From the NCBI RefSeq assembly GCF_007744515.1, contig NZ_CP036268.1, positions 4,272,833-4,336,832 on the forward strand: a stretch of 64,000 nucleotides of DNA, written 5' to 3'. Origin of the DNA: Stratiformator vulcanicus. GTDB lineage: Bacteria; Planctomycetota; Planctomycetia; Planctomycetales; Planctomycetaceae. This document shows positions 1 to 9,153 of the stretch, in pieces. A program made the position numbers and the translations under genes. The notes under the pieces were generated by a model, which did no database searches, was not told the DNA's origin, and saw nothing but the letters and a program-made list of their open reading frames with translations. The number at the start of each line of letters is the position of its first letter. Position 1 is the first letter of the stretch.

Positions 1-1
1 C

Positions 2-1807
2 GGATTGCGCCGGCTCGAGTACCGCGGGTATGACAGCGCCGGAGTCGGACTTTCGCACAACGGAACGCTAAAGGTTCATAAAAAAGCCGGCCGCGTGAAG
101 GAGTTGGAAAAGGCGCTGGCGCAACAGTCGCCTCTCGGGTCGCTGGGAATTGGTCACACCCGCTGGGCCACGCACGGCCCGGCGACCGACGTCAACGCCC
201 ACCCGCATCGCGGCGGCAACGGCGAGGTGGTGCTCGTTCACAATGGAGTGATCGAAAACTACACGCTGCTGAGAAATCGCCTGCAGGAACGCGGATATGT
301 GTTCCACACCGCGACCGATTCCGAGGTCGTTGCGCATCTGATCGCCTTCGAACTCGAAGAACTAACGAAACTCAGCCACGACCCAACCGATGCGGACACC
401 TGTGTGCAATCGATCGCGTCGGCGATCAGCCAACTCGACGGCGCCTACGGCGTAGCGGTCCTGTTTCAGAGCTGCCCGGATACGCTGTTCGCCGTGCGCA
501 ACGGCAGCCCGTTGGTCGTCGGGGTCGGCAAGGGTGAGCACTTCATCGCCAGCGACGCCGGTCCCTTGGGTGGGCGAACGGAGCAGGTCGTTTATCTTCA
601 GGATCACGAGATGGTGGTCCTGACCGCCGACCGACTTCGCCTGATCAACCGCGACGGGGCAGCCGCCAAGCCTCAAATTCGTATTCTCGACAAAGCGGAA
701 ACACAGGCCGATCTCGGCGAGTTTCCGCACTACATGCTTAAAGAAATCTTCGAGCAGCCGCGGACCATCGAGAACGCCATGCGCGGCCGCATCGATCAGG
801 ATGAAGCGACCGCGAAGTTCGGCGGGCTTAATCTCTCAGTGCAACAACTGCGAAGCGTCGATCGGATCGTCCTGACCGCCTGCGGCACGAGCTGGCACGC
901 CGGCCTCGTCGGGGAGTACCTGATCGAAGAGTTCGCCCGCATTCCGGTCGAAGTCGAATACGCCAGCGAACTGCGTTACCGCAACCCGCCGCTGAATGAC
1001 CACACGATGGTCTTCTCGATCACGCAGAGCGGCGAAACCGCCGACACCCTCGCCGCGATGCGGGAATGCCGTCGCAAAGGTCTGCCGTCGCTTTCAATCT
1101 GCAACGTTGTCGGCAGCACGATCGCCCGCGAAGCCGATGGCGGAATCTATCTGCATGCCGGACCGGAGATCGGTGTCGCCAGCACCAAGGCCTTTACGTC
1201 ACAGGTCACGGTTCTGACGCTGCTGGCCCTGTACCTCGGGCGTATGCGTCACGTCTCCTACCCGTCGGGCCAACGCCTGCTGCGGCAACTGGCGGCAATT
1301 CCTGAGAAGGTTGAAGCGACACTGGCCTGTAATGCCGCGGTTGAAGAGGTCGCCAAGAAGTACTTCACCTGCCGCAACTTCTTGTACCTCGGCCGGCTCT
1401 ATAACTTCCCCGTCGCCCTTGAAGGCGCTTTGAAGCTCAAAGAAATCAGCTACATCCATGCCGAGGGCTACCCCGCCGCCGAGATGAAGCACGGACCGAT
1501 CGCGCTGGTCGACGAACAGACCCCGAGCGTGTTCGTTGTTCCGCGGGGGCATATCTATCCGAAGGTCATCAGCAACATCGAAGAAGTCAAAGCCCGCGGC
1601 GGCCCGGTCATCGCGATCGCCTGCGAGGGGGATGACAAAATCGCCGAGTTGGCCGATGACGTGATCTTCGTGCCCGACGTTGAAGAGTACCTGCAACCGC
1701 TCGTCACTTCGGTCCCGCTGCAACTGCTCGCCTACCACATCGCCGTCTTAAGAGGCTGCGACGTTGACCGCCCGCGGAATTTGGCAAAGAGCGTCACGGT
1801 GGAGTAG
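2..1807 (+). CDS. glmS: Glutamine--fructose-6-phosphate aminotransferase (isomerizing), 5' end cut by window
   Basis: GlmS makes glucosamine-6-phosphate from fructose-6-phosphate and glutamine, the first step towards UDP-GlcNAc in the cytoplasm. The reading frame is open to the window edge and begins inside the conserved LRRLEYRGYDSAG segment, so roughly 25 N-terminal residues, including the catalytic Cys of the glutaminase domain, lie outside. Visible are the GATase2 core (GHTRWATHG, HNGVIENY), two SIS sugar-isomerase domains (TACGTSWHAG, SITQSGETADT, GPEIGVASTKAFTSQ) and the family C-terminus ending PRNLAKSVTVE. It is convergent with pncB, separated by 126 bp. The start codon that could be assigned inside the window (TTG at 5) is not the real start. 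Confidence 0.96.
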   Translation, partial: GLRRLEYRGYDSAGVGLSHNGTLKVHKKAGRVKELEKALAQQSPLGSLGIGHTRWATHGPATDVNAHPHRGGNGEVVLVHNGVIENYTLLRNRLQERGYVFHTATDSEVVAHLIAFELEELTKLSHDPTDADTCVQSIASAISQLDGAYGVAVLFQSCPDTLFAVRNGSPLVVGVGKGEHFIASDAGPLGGRTEQVVYLQDHEMVVLTADRLRLINRDGAAAKPQIRILDKAETQADLGEFPHYMLKEIFEQPRTIENAMRGRIDQDEATAKFGGLNLSVQQLRSVDRIVLTACGTSWHAGLVGEYLIEEFARIPVEVEYASELRYRNPPLNDHTMVFSITQSGETADTLAAMRECRRKGLPSLSICNVVGSTIAREADGGIYLHAGPEIGVASTKAFTSQVTVLTLLALYLGRMRHVSYPSGQRLLRQLAAIPEKVEATLACNAAVEEVAKKYFTCRNFLYLGRLYNFPVALEGALKLKEISYIHAEGYPAAEMKHGPIALVDEQTPSVFVVPRGHIYPKVISNIEEVKARGGPVIAIACEGDDKIAELADDVIFVPDVEEYLQPLVTSVPLQLLAYHIAVLRGCDVDRPRNLAKSVTVE

Positions 1808-1845
1808 GCGATTCGCTCCCGATCAATCTCCGCTCGTCCCCACGC

Positions 1846-1946
1846 GAGCACCGCTTAATGGAAAGCGGTGCTCCAGCGGGGAGGCGATCGCGTAGAACAG
1901 TCGCGCTTCGGATCACCGCTCGATCCGCGGTTCTCAGGAACCGCGG
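1846..1946. terminator. Two hairpins between convergent glmS and pncB
   Basis: Two strong inverted repeats lie in this gap: an 11-bp stem at 1846-1856/1863-1873 (GAGCACCGCTT) and a 9-bp stem at 1925-1933/1938-1946 (CCGCGGTTC), the latter overlapping the pncB stop codon. Neither is followed by a T-run, so they are not classical intrinsic terminators. They could still shield the ends of the two convergent transcripts, or be REP-like repeats. Confidence 0.4.
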
Positions 1947-3136
1947 CTTGTTTCAGCCGTCAATGACTCGTCCTGATCCAGCGGAGCCCCCTCGAACGTC
2001 CACCGCGCGACGCGAAGCGCGTCAGGATCGCCCTGCGCTTTGGCCGGCTCGTCGCTGATCTTCACGACCGGGACACCCGCGACGCTCCACATCTTGATCA
2101 CGATGCTGAGCGACCGCCCGTCGGCGAAGTCGTTTGTGAAGTGGGTCCCGATCCCGAAGCTGACGTTGATGCGGCCTTCGAAGTGACGCCGGAGTTCAAC
2201 AGCCTTGTCGACGTCGAGTGAGTCGCTGAACACGATCGTCTTATGCTCCGGTTTCACGCCGAGCCCGTGGTAGTGAGCGATGACCCGTTCGCCGAATGCG
2301 ATTGGGTCGCCGCTGTCGTGACGCACGCCGTCGTACAGCCGCGCGAGGTCTCCTGCGAAGTCTTCGAAGAATGCCCCGGTGCCGAACGTATCGCTGAGTG
2401 CGATTCCGAGGTTGCCGCGGAACGTCCGAGCCCAGCGACGAAGCGCCTCACGGTTGGCCCGCCGCAGACCATCGAGTCCCGAGACGCCCATGATCCACTC
2501 ATGGGCCATCGTGCCGATCGGCGTCACGTCGTGCTCCCGGGCGAAATGGACGTTCGACGTTCCGACGAAACCCGACTCTCGTTTCGCGCGTTCGATGAAC
2601 AAGGACTGCACGTCGGAATTGCGTCGGCGACGCGTGCCGAAGTCGGCGAACTTGAGTCCTGCTGCGGAAAGCCGCCGCGCCTTCTCCGTCGCCAGATCGG
2701 GCTGGCCCTCCATCGACCAATCGGCTTCGCAGTGCCGGAAGTATTGCTCGCTGACGGCAGCGAGGATCGGGACCTCCCACAGGATCGAACGCCCCCACAT
2801 CCCCTGAATCGACAACTCAAGCCGACCATCCCTTCTGACCTCAAAGCTGACCTCGTCGGGGTCGAAACGGTATGACTTGAGATAGGTCAGATAGTCGGGC
2901 CGATTGAGGAACGGCATCCGACTGCGGACATATTCGATCTCCTCATCGGAGACCCGCAGCTCCGACATACGCTCCAATTCTTCGGAGAACCCGCGAACGA
3001 AGGCGTCGTTGAACCGACCGGATGGTCGTCGGTCGGTGAAGCGATACTCGACCGGCGTGCCCGGAAAGTTGTCGAGCACAGCGTGCTGCATCGTAAATTT
3101 GTAAAGGTCGTTGTCGAGCAGCGAGAGGATCGGCAT
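1934..3136 (-). CDS. pncB: Nicotinate phosphoribosyltransferase
   Basis: PncB joins nicotinate to PRPP, using ATP, to give nicotinate mononucleotide in the Preiss-Handler NAD salvage route. The 400-residue length fits the PncB subfamily. The N-terminus LLDNDLYKFTMQ is the family signature. GTMAHEWIMG carries the His that is phosphorylated during turnover, and YDGVRHDSGDP and SFGIGTHFTND are phosphate/PRPP-binding segments. It starts 23 bp downstream of the nicotinamidase-like gene on the same strand, so the two probably form an operon running nicotinamide to nicotinate to NaMN. The last ten or so codons run through a hairpin repeat. Confidence 0.95.
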   Translation of the reverse strand: MPILSLLDNDLYKFTMQHAVLDNFPGTPVEYRFTDRRPSGRFNDAFVRGFSEELERMSELRVSDEEIEYVRSRMPFLNRPDYLTYLKSYRFDPDEVSFEVRRDGRLELSIQGMWGRSILWEVPILAAVSEQYFRHCEADWSMEGQPDLATEKARRLSAAGLKFADFGTRRRRNSDVQSLFIERAKRESGFVGTSNVHFAREHDVTPIGTMAHEWIMGVSGLDGLRRANREALRRWARTFRGNLGIALSDTFGTGAFFEDFAGDLARLYDGVRHDSGDPIAFGERVIAHYHGLGVKPEHKTIVFSDSLDVDKAVELRRHFEGRINVSFGIGTHFTNDFADGRSLSIVIKMWSVAGVPVVKISDEPAKAQGDPDALRVARWTFEGAPLDQDESLTAETSRGS

Positions 3137-3159
3137 TCACAGGCCTGTCTTCAGGGGAT

Positions 3160-4002
3160 TCAGAAATCGGTGGTCCGGGCCGTTCGCATGCCGCGGCCCT
3201 TCAGACGTTCGGCGAACTCTGACTGCGCCGACTCGAAGCCTGGGACAGGCGAAACGGCATCGTCAAGAAGATAGGTCTTCTTCGCAAAATCGGCCTCGGG
3301 CGCGATATCAGCGAGTTGGGTCACCGTCGCAGCGACGCAGTGGGAACCGGCTTCACCGGCAACGAGGATCGTCTCGGCGGGACGCAACGCGTTGACGAAT
3401 TTCGTATTCACCTGAGTCGAAACGTCCGTCGGGTCAGGAACTTCAGCGGCGACGGCCCCGTAGTGTTCGGTGTGGGGGTTCGAGCCCTTCAGAATGTATT
3501 GTGCGGTCCGGGAATGTGATTCCTCCCAACGTCGAAGCGCATCATGCAGGGGAGGGGACACGTTATGACCGCGATGTCCGATCAGGCAGTGTGGCGGCCA
3601 GATGCAGAGCGGGCTGCGACCGCCGCGCGCAAGATCGCGGAGGTAGTCGATCGCCCCGTAGCCGGGGCGAGTGCCACGCAGCCACCCGCTCTCAGTGGGA
3701 ATCCACCGACCGTTCTCGATGTCTTCGGCGGAAATAATCGTAAAAGGCTTCGGGTGATGGCCGTCGGTATCGCGCCAGTAGACCGGATGGGCGACGTGGA
3801 TCGGATGATGCGAATCGAGCGTTACATGAATCTGGTCGATCGATTCGCCAGCCCGGTCGATCAAGTCCGCAAGCCGCCGCATGTCCGCGTCGGCTCCCGT
3901 CACAAACAGCGATCCGATCTCGGGATCGAAGAAGTCATTCTGCGGGTCAATGATAAGCAGGTGGGTTTCACCCACGGGGCTAAGCAGGTGGGTTTCACCC
4001 AC
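3160..4002 (-). CDS. Nicotinamidase/isochorismatase-family cysteine hydrolase
   Basis: Likely hydrolyses nicotinamide to nicotinate and ammonia, feeding the adjacent pncB. The expected catalytic triad is visible: Asp in DPQNDFF, Lys in ILKGSNPH, Cys in AGSHCVAATV. A metal-site-like TLDSHHPIHVAHP and a WPPHCLIGHRG segment typical of nicotinamidases are also present. At 280 residues it is longer than common PncA (about 180-220), with inserts around the metal site. The first codons come from a duplicated 25-nt repeat: two in-frame GTG starts (4002 and 3975) each begin VGETHLL. A GGAG nine bases before the first GTG favours 4002, but starting at 3975 would give a normal N-terminus. A biuret or isochorismate substrate cannot be excluded; the pncB neighbour argues for nicotinamide. 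Confidence 0.85.
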   Translation of the reverse strand: MGETHLLSPVGETHLLIIDPQNDFFDPEIGSLFVTGADADMRRLADLIDRAGESIDQIHVTLDSHHPIHVAHPVYWRDTDGHHPKPFTIISAEDIENGRWIPTESGWLRGTRPGYGAIDYLRDLARGGRSPLCIWPPHCLIGHRGHNVSPPLHDALRRWEESHSRTAQYILKGSNPHTEHYGAVAAEVPDPTDVSTQVNTKFVNALRPAETILVAGEAGSHCVAATVTQLADIAPEADFAKKTYLLDDAVSPVPGFESAQSEFAERLKGRGMRTARTTDF

Positions 4003-4005
4003 GGG
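3954..4005. repeat. Tandem duplicate of a 25-nt hairpin repeat at a gene start
   Basis: Two identical 25-nt copies (3954-3978 and 3981-4005, period 27) each contain the palindrome GTGGGTTTCACCCAC. On the minus strand each copy supplies a GTG start and the residues GETHLL of the nicotinamidase-like gene. The CCCACGGG core recurs in palindromes at 37890-37911 and 47096-47118. Confidence 0.85.
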
Positions 4006-4061
4006 CGGGTCTCCGGCTATGAACCAGGTCGTACAGCAAATCGCCTACGGTGACCGCCAAG

Positions 4062-4146
4062 TACCGGAGGTGGGACTCGAACCCACACGGGCCGTAAAGC
4101 CCAACGGATTTTGAATCCGTCGCGTCTGCCATTCCGCCACTCCGGC
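4062..4146 (-). tRNA. tRNA-Leu (anticodon CAA)
   Basis: Read on the minus strand this is an 85-nt class II tRNA. The acceptor arm is GCCGGAG pairing with CTCCGGT, the anticodon stem is ACGGA/TCCGT, and the loop TTCAAAA gives anticodon CAA (decoding UUG). A long variable arm (GGGC/GCCC) and the T arm GTGGGTTCGAGTCCCAC follow. CCA is not encoded. The first acceptor pair reads G-U. It lies between the pectate-lyase-like gene and the NAD-salvage pair, all on the minus strand. Confidence 0.95.
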
Positions 4147-4272
4147 CGGGCCACAGAGTGTAGCCAGCGGACGCCCGTCGCGTAAATGCATCGGCCCCGC
4201 CGCAAACTCCAACAGTGAAGACCGGCTGGCACTGGCAATGGTTCGGCCTACCTCGGCCTCATCCGGAGATTT

Positions 4273-6753
4273 TTACCTCAGCGGCTCGCCGCGCCGGTAG
4301 AGAATCGGCCGTTCAAACCGCGACTCGGTCACGATTCTTTCGCCGTCTCGAATCTCGACCATCGCGTCGTAGCTGTCGGTCGGGTACAGCGGGAGTGGAT
4401 TCCGCCAGCTCCCCTTCTTCTGAAACTGACTCGCGAACGTGGCCTGTTCGCCGAAATTCGACAGCAAGAAGTCGTCGCAATTCTTGAACGTATAGTGCGA
4501 ACGCGGTGGCTCTGGCGTCGCGATTCCCCCATGCCCGACGATCCGCACGTGATCGGAGTCTTCCACGAGCATGAAGTTCGTGTGGTGCTCGCTCTTAATG
4601 CCGAAGACGTCGACGTTCGAACTGTCCTGCACTTCAACAATGTAATCACACCGCGCGTGTTGTGCGTGCAAATGATGGATCGCGACCGGCCCTTGCGTAT
4701 CTTGAATCAGCAACACGCGGGATTCGTTCTTATAAGGATGGTTTCCGTGAATATAGAAGTTAAACCAGTCGACCGCTCCACCGTTATGGATTTTAACGAG
4801 CGGATGCTTCAGCGGGTAGAGTGGTTCTTCATCCGTCTCGTCCTCATCGATTCGCGCCATCTTTCGCGTGCGATTCTTATGGTGAATCTTCAAGACGAGT
4901 TCCGGGTTGAAATAGTGCTGCGTCTTTCCGTTGACAGCACAGTCTCTGATTAATGAACCGGGGCCGGCCTGCCAGTCCAGACAATACGCCCCGATCACCC
5001 TCGGATCGTGCGCTGACCACGGATACAAGATGTCGATTCCTAAACAACCGAGCTTGTTAACGGCACCCCGTCCGGTTGCGCTCGCGACGATCGGCAAAGG
5101 ATTCCCTTCGGGATCGGGATTGTTCCCGAATCGTCCGTAGTCCTTGGAATCACCTCCCGCGATCCGGGATAGCGTTTGGCTGACACCGATTAACACCGTG
5201 CCCGGTTTCAACTGCACCGTACGTCCCACGCGGTATCGCCCCTTCGGCAAGAACACCGTGTTCCCCGCGGCAATCGCTTTCTCGAAGGCCGCCGCGTCGT
5301 CCGCCACGCCGTCACCGATCGCACCGAAGTCCTTGACGTTCACCACGTCGTTCGACTCAAACGAAGGGAAGTCTGATCCCCACGCATGTTTCAAATTCAG
5401 GTCCGGCGGCGTCGACGTCACGCACTCACTTTCGATCAATGAATCCCCGACGAGAGTCCCGTTGTCATAAACGGGTTCGGTCCCCTTAAATCGCTTGTGC
5501 GGTGCACGTTCTTTATGAATCGCACATGTCTTCAACCGTGACCACGACCCCTCACAGACTTCGACGTCCCCCTGAGCTTCAATACCGGCGGCATTCCGCG
5601 CATAAACATTTTGCAGGAATAAACTGCGATCGCTCTCGAAGACGACATTCTTAAGCGACGGAACCTGATAGTCGATTCTCGCATCAATTAATCCGAAAGA
5701 ATTGTCGAATGGAAATGCCACCCACGGTTTGCCGACCCGAATGACCGGTCCCGTTTTCTGCGTCTGAATCGTCCAGCCGGCCCCGATCAGCGGCCCACGC
5801 GATAAGGACCACACCGCCCATTCACTTTGATTCACCAGCGTCACATCAAAAACGGTCACGGTCGGCTGCGAACCGGACGCAAATCGATCACGCGGCTCCG
5901 GATGATTCCGAGTGTCTATTCCGATCTTGCCACCCAGCACTGTCACGGCATGAGTACTGCCACCAGAACCGGGCAAGCCCCACACGCCCGTATGACCGCC
6001 TTCTCGCAGATCGATGGTCGTATCCTGAATCGTGCTTCCCTCGGCGGCCTGCATTCGCAGCCCCACAGCTCCGTCGTTTCCTTCGCGAACAATGATGTCG
6101 ATCGACCGGAACGTTTGGTTGTAATGAACGGTATTCGCTTCGCCGCTGTCAGGACTTTCCGCGCGGTTCGATACGTTCGAAAAATAAACGACATGTTTGC
6201 GGCTGTCCGCTTTATCGAAGCCGCTCGAGTTCGCAGCCAGAATGAGCCGGGCCCTGCGTGTTGAGTCCTTCGTCGATCCGACGAGCTGACAGGGAAACAG
6301 ATTCGGCCCGTAGAGATCACCGGTCTGCTCACGGACCGCTAATGAGTGTCGACATGAGAGCGTCTCTGAAATCACATAGTCGCCCGCCGGAAAAAAGCAG
6401 ACCATTTGATGATCGCGTGCGAAGTTAATCGCGTCCTGCAGTGACTTCGTCGAGTCACGCGAACCGGTAGGGTCTGCTGCGAACGGTGCAGCCGTCACGT
6501 CAACATAACCGAGCTCCGCTAATTTCTGGTTACCCAATTCACTGGGGACTTCCGTGATCGGATTGCTCGGATGCAGCGCCGCCCGCCACGCCTGCCGATC
6601 GCCTTTGGCGACGTTCGGATTCTTCGCGAGAACTTTCGCCCACAGTTCATCCGACATCTCCCCGCGGATCGCTTCGCCGCCGCACGCGACCTCCAGCGAC
6701 GTCCAGCAATTAAGTATTAATGCGACCGCAACCACCCTATAAAGGTCTGACAC
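4273..6753 (-). CDS. Secreted double pectate-lyase-like beta-helix protein
   Basis: An 826-residue protein with an N-terminal hydrophobic segment (about residues 5-24) that looks like a signal peptide. Two copies of the Pectate_lyase_3 (GH28-like) entry motif are visible. One, near residue 85, reads VDVTAAPFAADPTGSRDST followed by FFPAGDYVISETL; the other, near residue 470, reads VNVKDFGAIGDGVADD followed by VFLPKGRYRVG. Each begins a right-handed parallel beta-helix, so the protein is probably two tandem solenoids acting on or binding an acidic or sulfated polysaccharide outside the cytoplasmic membrane. Which residues are catalytic cannot be told by eye. It lies downstream of the DUF1559 and sigma/FecR genes on the same strand. 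It could be a lyase, a hydrolase or a non-catalytic surface adhesin. Confidence 0.8.
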   Translation of the reverse strand: MSDLYRVVAVALILNCWTSLEVACGGEAIRGEMSDELWAKVLAKNPNVAKGDRQAWRAALHPSNPITEVPSELGNQKLAELGYVDVTAAPFAADPTGSRDSTKSLQDAINFARDHQMVCFFPAGDYVISETLSCRHSLAVREQTGDLYGPNLFPCQLVGSTKDSTRRARLILAANSSGFDKADSRKHVVYFSNVSNRAESPDSGEANTVHYNQTFRSIDIIVREGNDGAVGLRMQAAEGSTIQDTTIDLREGGHTGVWGLPGSGGSTHAVTVLGGKIGIDTRNHPEPRDRFASGSQPTVTVFDVTLVNQSEWAVWSLSRGPLIGAGWTIQTQKTGPVIRVGKPWVAFPFDNSFGLIDARIDYQVPSLKNVVFESDRSLFLQNVYARNAAGIEAQGDVEVCEGSWSRLKTCAIHKERAPHKRFKGTEPVYDNGTLVGDSLIESECVTSTPPDLNLKHAWGSDFPSFESNDVVNVKDFGAIGDGVADDAAAFEKAIAAGNTVFLPKGRYRVGRTVQLKPGTVLIGVSQTLSRIAGGDSKDYGRFGNNPDPEGNPLPIVASATGRGAVNKLGCLGIDILYPWSAHDPRVIGAYCLDWQAGPGSLIRDCAVNGKTQHYFNPELVLKIHHKNRTRKMARIDEDETDEEPLYPLKHPLVKIHNGGAVDWFNFYIHGNHPYKNESRVLLIQDTQGPVAIHHLHAQHARCDYIVEVQDSSNVDVFGIKSEHHTNFMLVEDSDHVRIVGHGGIATPEPPRSHYTFKNCDDFLLSNFGEQATFASQFQKKGSWRNPLPLYPTDSYDAMVEIRDGERIVTESRFERPILYRRGEPLR

Positions 6754-6832
6754 GAAATACCTCGATTAATCCGAAGGAATCAGAAATGAATAGGAATGCA
6801 GATGCAAGCACAAATCAGATCAACGGCGATCT

Positions 6833-7948
6833 TTAAAACTCGCCGACGGGCTGCCCGTCGTTCATCATGCCGAGGCGTTGAAAGACTGCGAGGGTGAAAG
6901 TCTTGTTCTTCCAGGCACGCCGCAAGCCTTCTTCGGTTTCCACCCGCCACAGTCTCTTATTCGAAAATCGCTTATTTCTGGGGTTTGTCGCCCACTCGCC
7001 GGCATTCTCCAGCCTTGGTGGCTGCGAATCGATATTATCGCTGATGAAGTGGACCGAACCGTCGGCGAACGCGAAGTGCGCGCCGCCGGTATGTTGGCTG
7101 TGGAACATAAATTCCTCCGCGTTTGTCCGCGTGCAACTGTAAGGCCATGATGCCGTGTCGATATCATTGGGAATCGAGCACGGGGACCCGCCGAACGGGA
7201 CGACCTGATCTTCAGGTACGTTCGGCCCGAAGTAGGTCATCCGAAGATTACGGTCGGCGTCGTCAAACGTTCCCGCGCCTCCTGAGTCACCGGCAGACCC
7301 GTAAAGCCGCTGATTCTGTGACCGCTGCCAAGTGACCTCACCCAACAGAATCGTGTTCGACGTCCCGTCAGTGATGTCGGCGATGGTTGCATAGTCGGCG
7401 ACGTTCGCATCACTGTTGTTCCCCCCGACCGGACTGCCGAGCGGCGCGACCAGTTGCGTGCCCTTATAGCCGGAGTGATCGTCGCGCGACCATTCCGCGG
7501 GGAAGGGGCCGCCGCTACCGCAGTAACTGCTGACCGCGTGATCGGTCACGCCATCGACAGTCAACCTTTTCGGTGCCGGGTCGGAAGGGCACAAGAACGA
7601 TGGAATTAAGGCCGACGCGGCTGCGCGGTTGCCAGCCGAATTAAACGATGAGTCAAAGTCGAACGCTTCGTAGATAGCCGCCTGCTCCATCTGCGGGAGG
7701 ATGCGGGCCTGCCAACTGAATCCATCATCGGAACCCACGGGATATCGTTGATAGGTATCGTGAAAATTGGCCACGGCCAGGCTGAGTTGCTTCAGGTTGT
7801 TCTTGCACGAACTCCGGCGAGCGGCTTCGCGCGCCTGTTGAACCGCAGGAAGAAGCAGGGCAATCAGAATCGCAATAATGGCGATGACCACCAGCAACTC
7901 GATCAAGGTAAACGCAGCTCTTCGCGGCTTGCGAGACATCATTTCCAA
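6833..7948 (-). CDS. DUF1559 protein with prepilin-type N-terminus
   Basis: Planctomycete-specific paralogous family of unknown function. The N-terminus [16 protein letters not shown] is a type IV prepilin/pseudopilin methylation motif followed by one long hydrophobic helix (about residues 10-35) and the conserved [13 protein letters not shown]. The C-terminal domain ends with the family signature [17 protein letters not shown] (H-x9-DG). The protein is therefore expected to be a membrane-anchored, extracytoplasmic pseudopilin-like protein, possibly processed by a prepilin peptidase. A second member lies about 115 bp upstream on the same strand. The length, 371 residues, is normal. Confidence 0.92.
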   Translation of the reverse strand: MEMMSRKPRRAAFTLIELLVVIAIIAILIALLLPAVQQAREAARRSSCKNNLKQLSLAVANFHDTYQRYPVGSDDGFSWQARILPQMEQAAIYEAFDFDSSFNSAGNRAAASALIPSFLCPSDPAPKRLTVDGVTDHAVSSYCGSGGPFPAEWSRDDHSGYKGTQLVAPLGSPVGGNNSDANVADYATIADITDGTSNTILLGEVTWQRSQNQRLYGSAGDSGGAGTFDDADRNLRMTYFGPNVPEDQVVPFGGSPCSIPNDIDTASWPYSCTRTNAEEFMFHSQHTGGAHFAFADGSVHFISDNIDSQPPRLENAGEWATNPRNKRFSNKRLWRVETEEGLRRAWKNKTFTLAVFQRLGMMNDGQPVGEF

Positions 7949-8062
7949 CTCCTCAATTCAACGTTGACGTTACGGAATCGCAAATCAGATTGATTTTCAG
8001 AAGGGTGTGACTTCCAGTGTCACATGAGATATGGTCTGCGGCAATCTCAAGGTGGAGCTTGC

Positions 8063-9064
8063 TTAAAACTTTCCGATCGGAATTCCGTCGTTTCGCGCCA
8101 GCAGCTGCTGCAGGACGCCCATTTTCGAAGCAAATCCTGCCTTCCATCCGCTCGCGTTTTTCACGTCATTCCAAGTCGGCTTTGCGTCATCAATATTTTC
8201 ACTGATGAAATGCACTGAGCCATCGGCAAGCAGGAATTGCACTCCACCGGGGTGGCTGCCGTTGAAGCCGTTTGCCGCACCCACATTAATACCGCGATCG
8301 GACGAATTACCGCCGGAGCCGACGAGATTTCGGAAGTCGGAATTGTTATTCTTAAACTTGGTCTTATTCCTGCCACTCGTCGAACTGAACCGTGACACGC
8401 CATACCACAAAATATTGCGGCGTTGATTATAATTCGTTTCGCCCACCGCAATCGTGTTGGACGTGCCATCGGTGATGTCTTTGAACTTAAAGACGTGATT
8501 CGTGGCGAATACTCCAGTGTACTCCCAATCGCCGCTCTTGCTCGGCGGATAGAGCTCATAGTATTGGGGATGGTTCTGACTGTAGAGCATCCAGTTTCCG
8601 ACGTAACTGGGGCGTAATGATTCGTCTTTGGAGTTTGTCGGATCGCCACTTTTCTTCGGATTGTTGTCTGATGGGCACGAAACGGACGGAAGGTATGTCT
8701 CCAGAAAGTCTCTATTGCTAGGCTCGGCCGTCGCGTCGGTGAACGTAAACTTCCGGTACAGCGCCTCCTGGTCGAGAAACGGCAGAATCGCAGTCCCCCA
8801 CGCCCAGCCGACGCCGAGGCCGGTCTCCCCGTCATCACCCACAGTGCCATCGACGATCCAACCGATCGGTAACGACCCGTAGGCCTCATGATAGTTGTGT
8901 AGCGCTAAACCAATTTGCTTTAAGTTATTTGAGCACTGCGAGCGTCGCGCGGCCTCACGGGCCTGCTGCACCGCCGGAAGGAGTAGTGCGACCAAAATGG
9001 CGATGATCGCAATTACCACCAGTAATTCTATGAGCGTGAAACCCGACCTTCTTTTAATAGTCAT
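8063..9064 (-). CDS. DUF1559 protein with prepilin-type N-terminus (second paralogue)
   Basis: A 333-residue paralogue of the neighbouring DUF1559 gene with the same architecture: [16 protein letters not shown] methylation motif and helix at the N-terminus, [19 protein letters not shown], and the C-terminal H-x9-DG motif in [18 protein letters not shown]. The middle regions of the two paralogues differ strongly, so they are old duplicates, not a recent tandem copy. The position downstream of the sigma factor and FecR-LamG genes suggests co-regulation, though the gap of about 90 bp to the FecR gene leaves room for a separate promoter. Confidence 0.92.
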   Translation of the reverse strand: MTIKRRSGFTLIELLVVIAIIAILVALLLPAVQQAREAARRSQCSNNLKQIGLALHNYHEAYGSLPIGWIVDGTVGDDGETGLGVGWAWGTAILPFLDQEALYRKFTFTDATAEPSNRDFLETYLPSVSCPSDNNPKKSGDPTNSKDESLRPSYVGNWMLYSQNHPQYYELYPPSKSGDWEYTGVFATNHVFKFKDITDGTSNTIAVGETNYNQRRNILWYGVSRFSSTSGRNKTKFKNNNSDFRNLVGSGGNSSDRGINVGAANGFNGSHPGGVQFLLADGSVHFISENIDDAKPTWNDVKNASGWKAGFASKMGVLQQLLARNDGIPIGKF

Positions 9065-9153
9065 TCGAAATGGTTCCAGTTTGGTGGAAGTGAGGAAGAG
9101 TTAGACAAAAAGTTTCTGAGCGATATCGAACGTCGCTCGAGACTCAACTGTCA

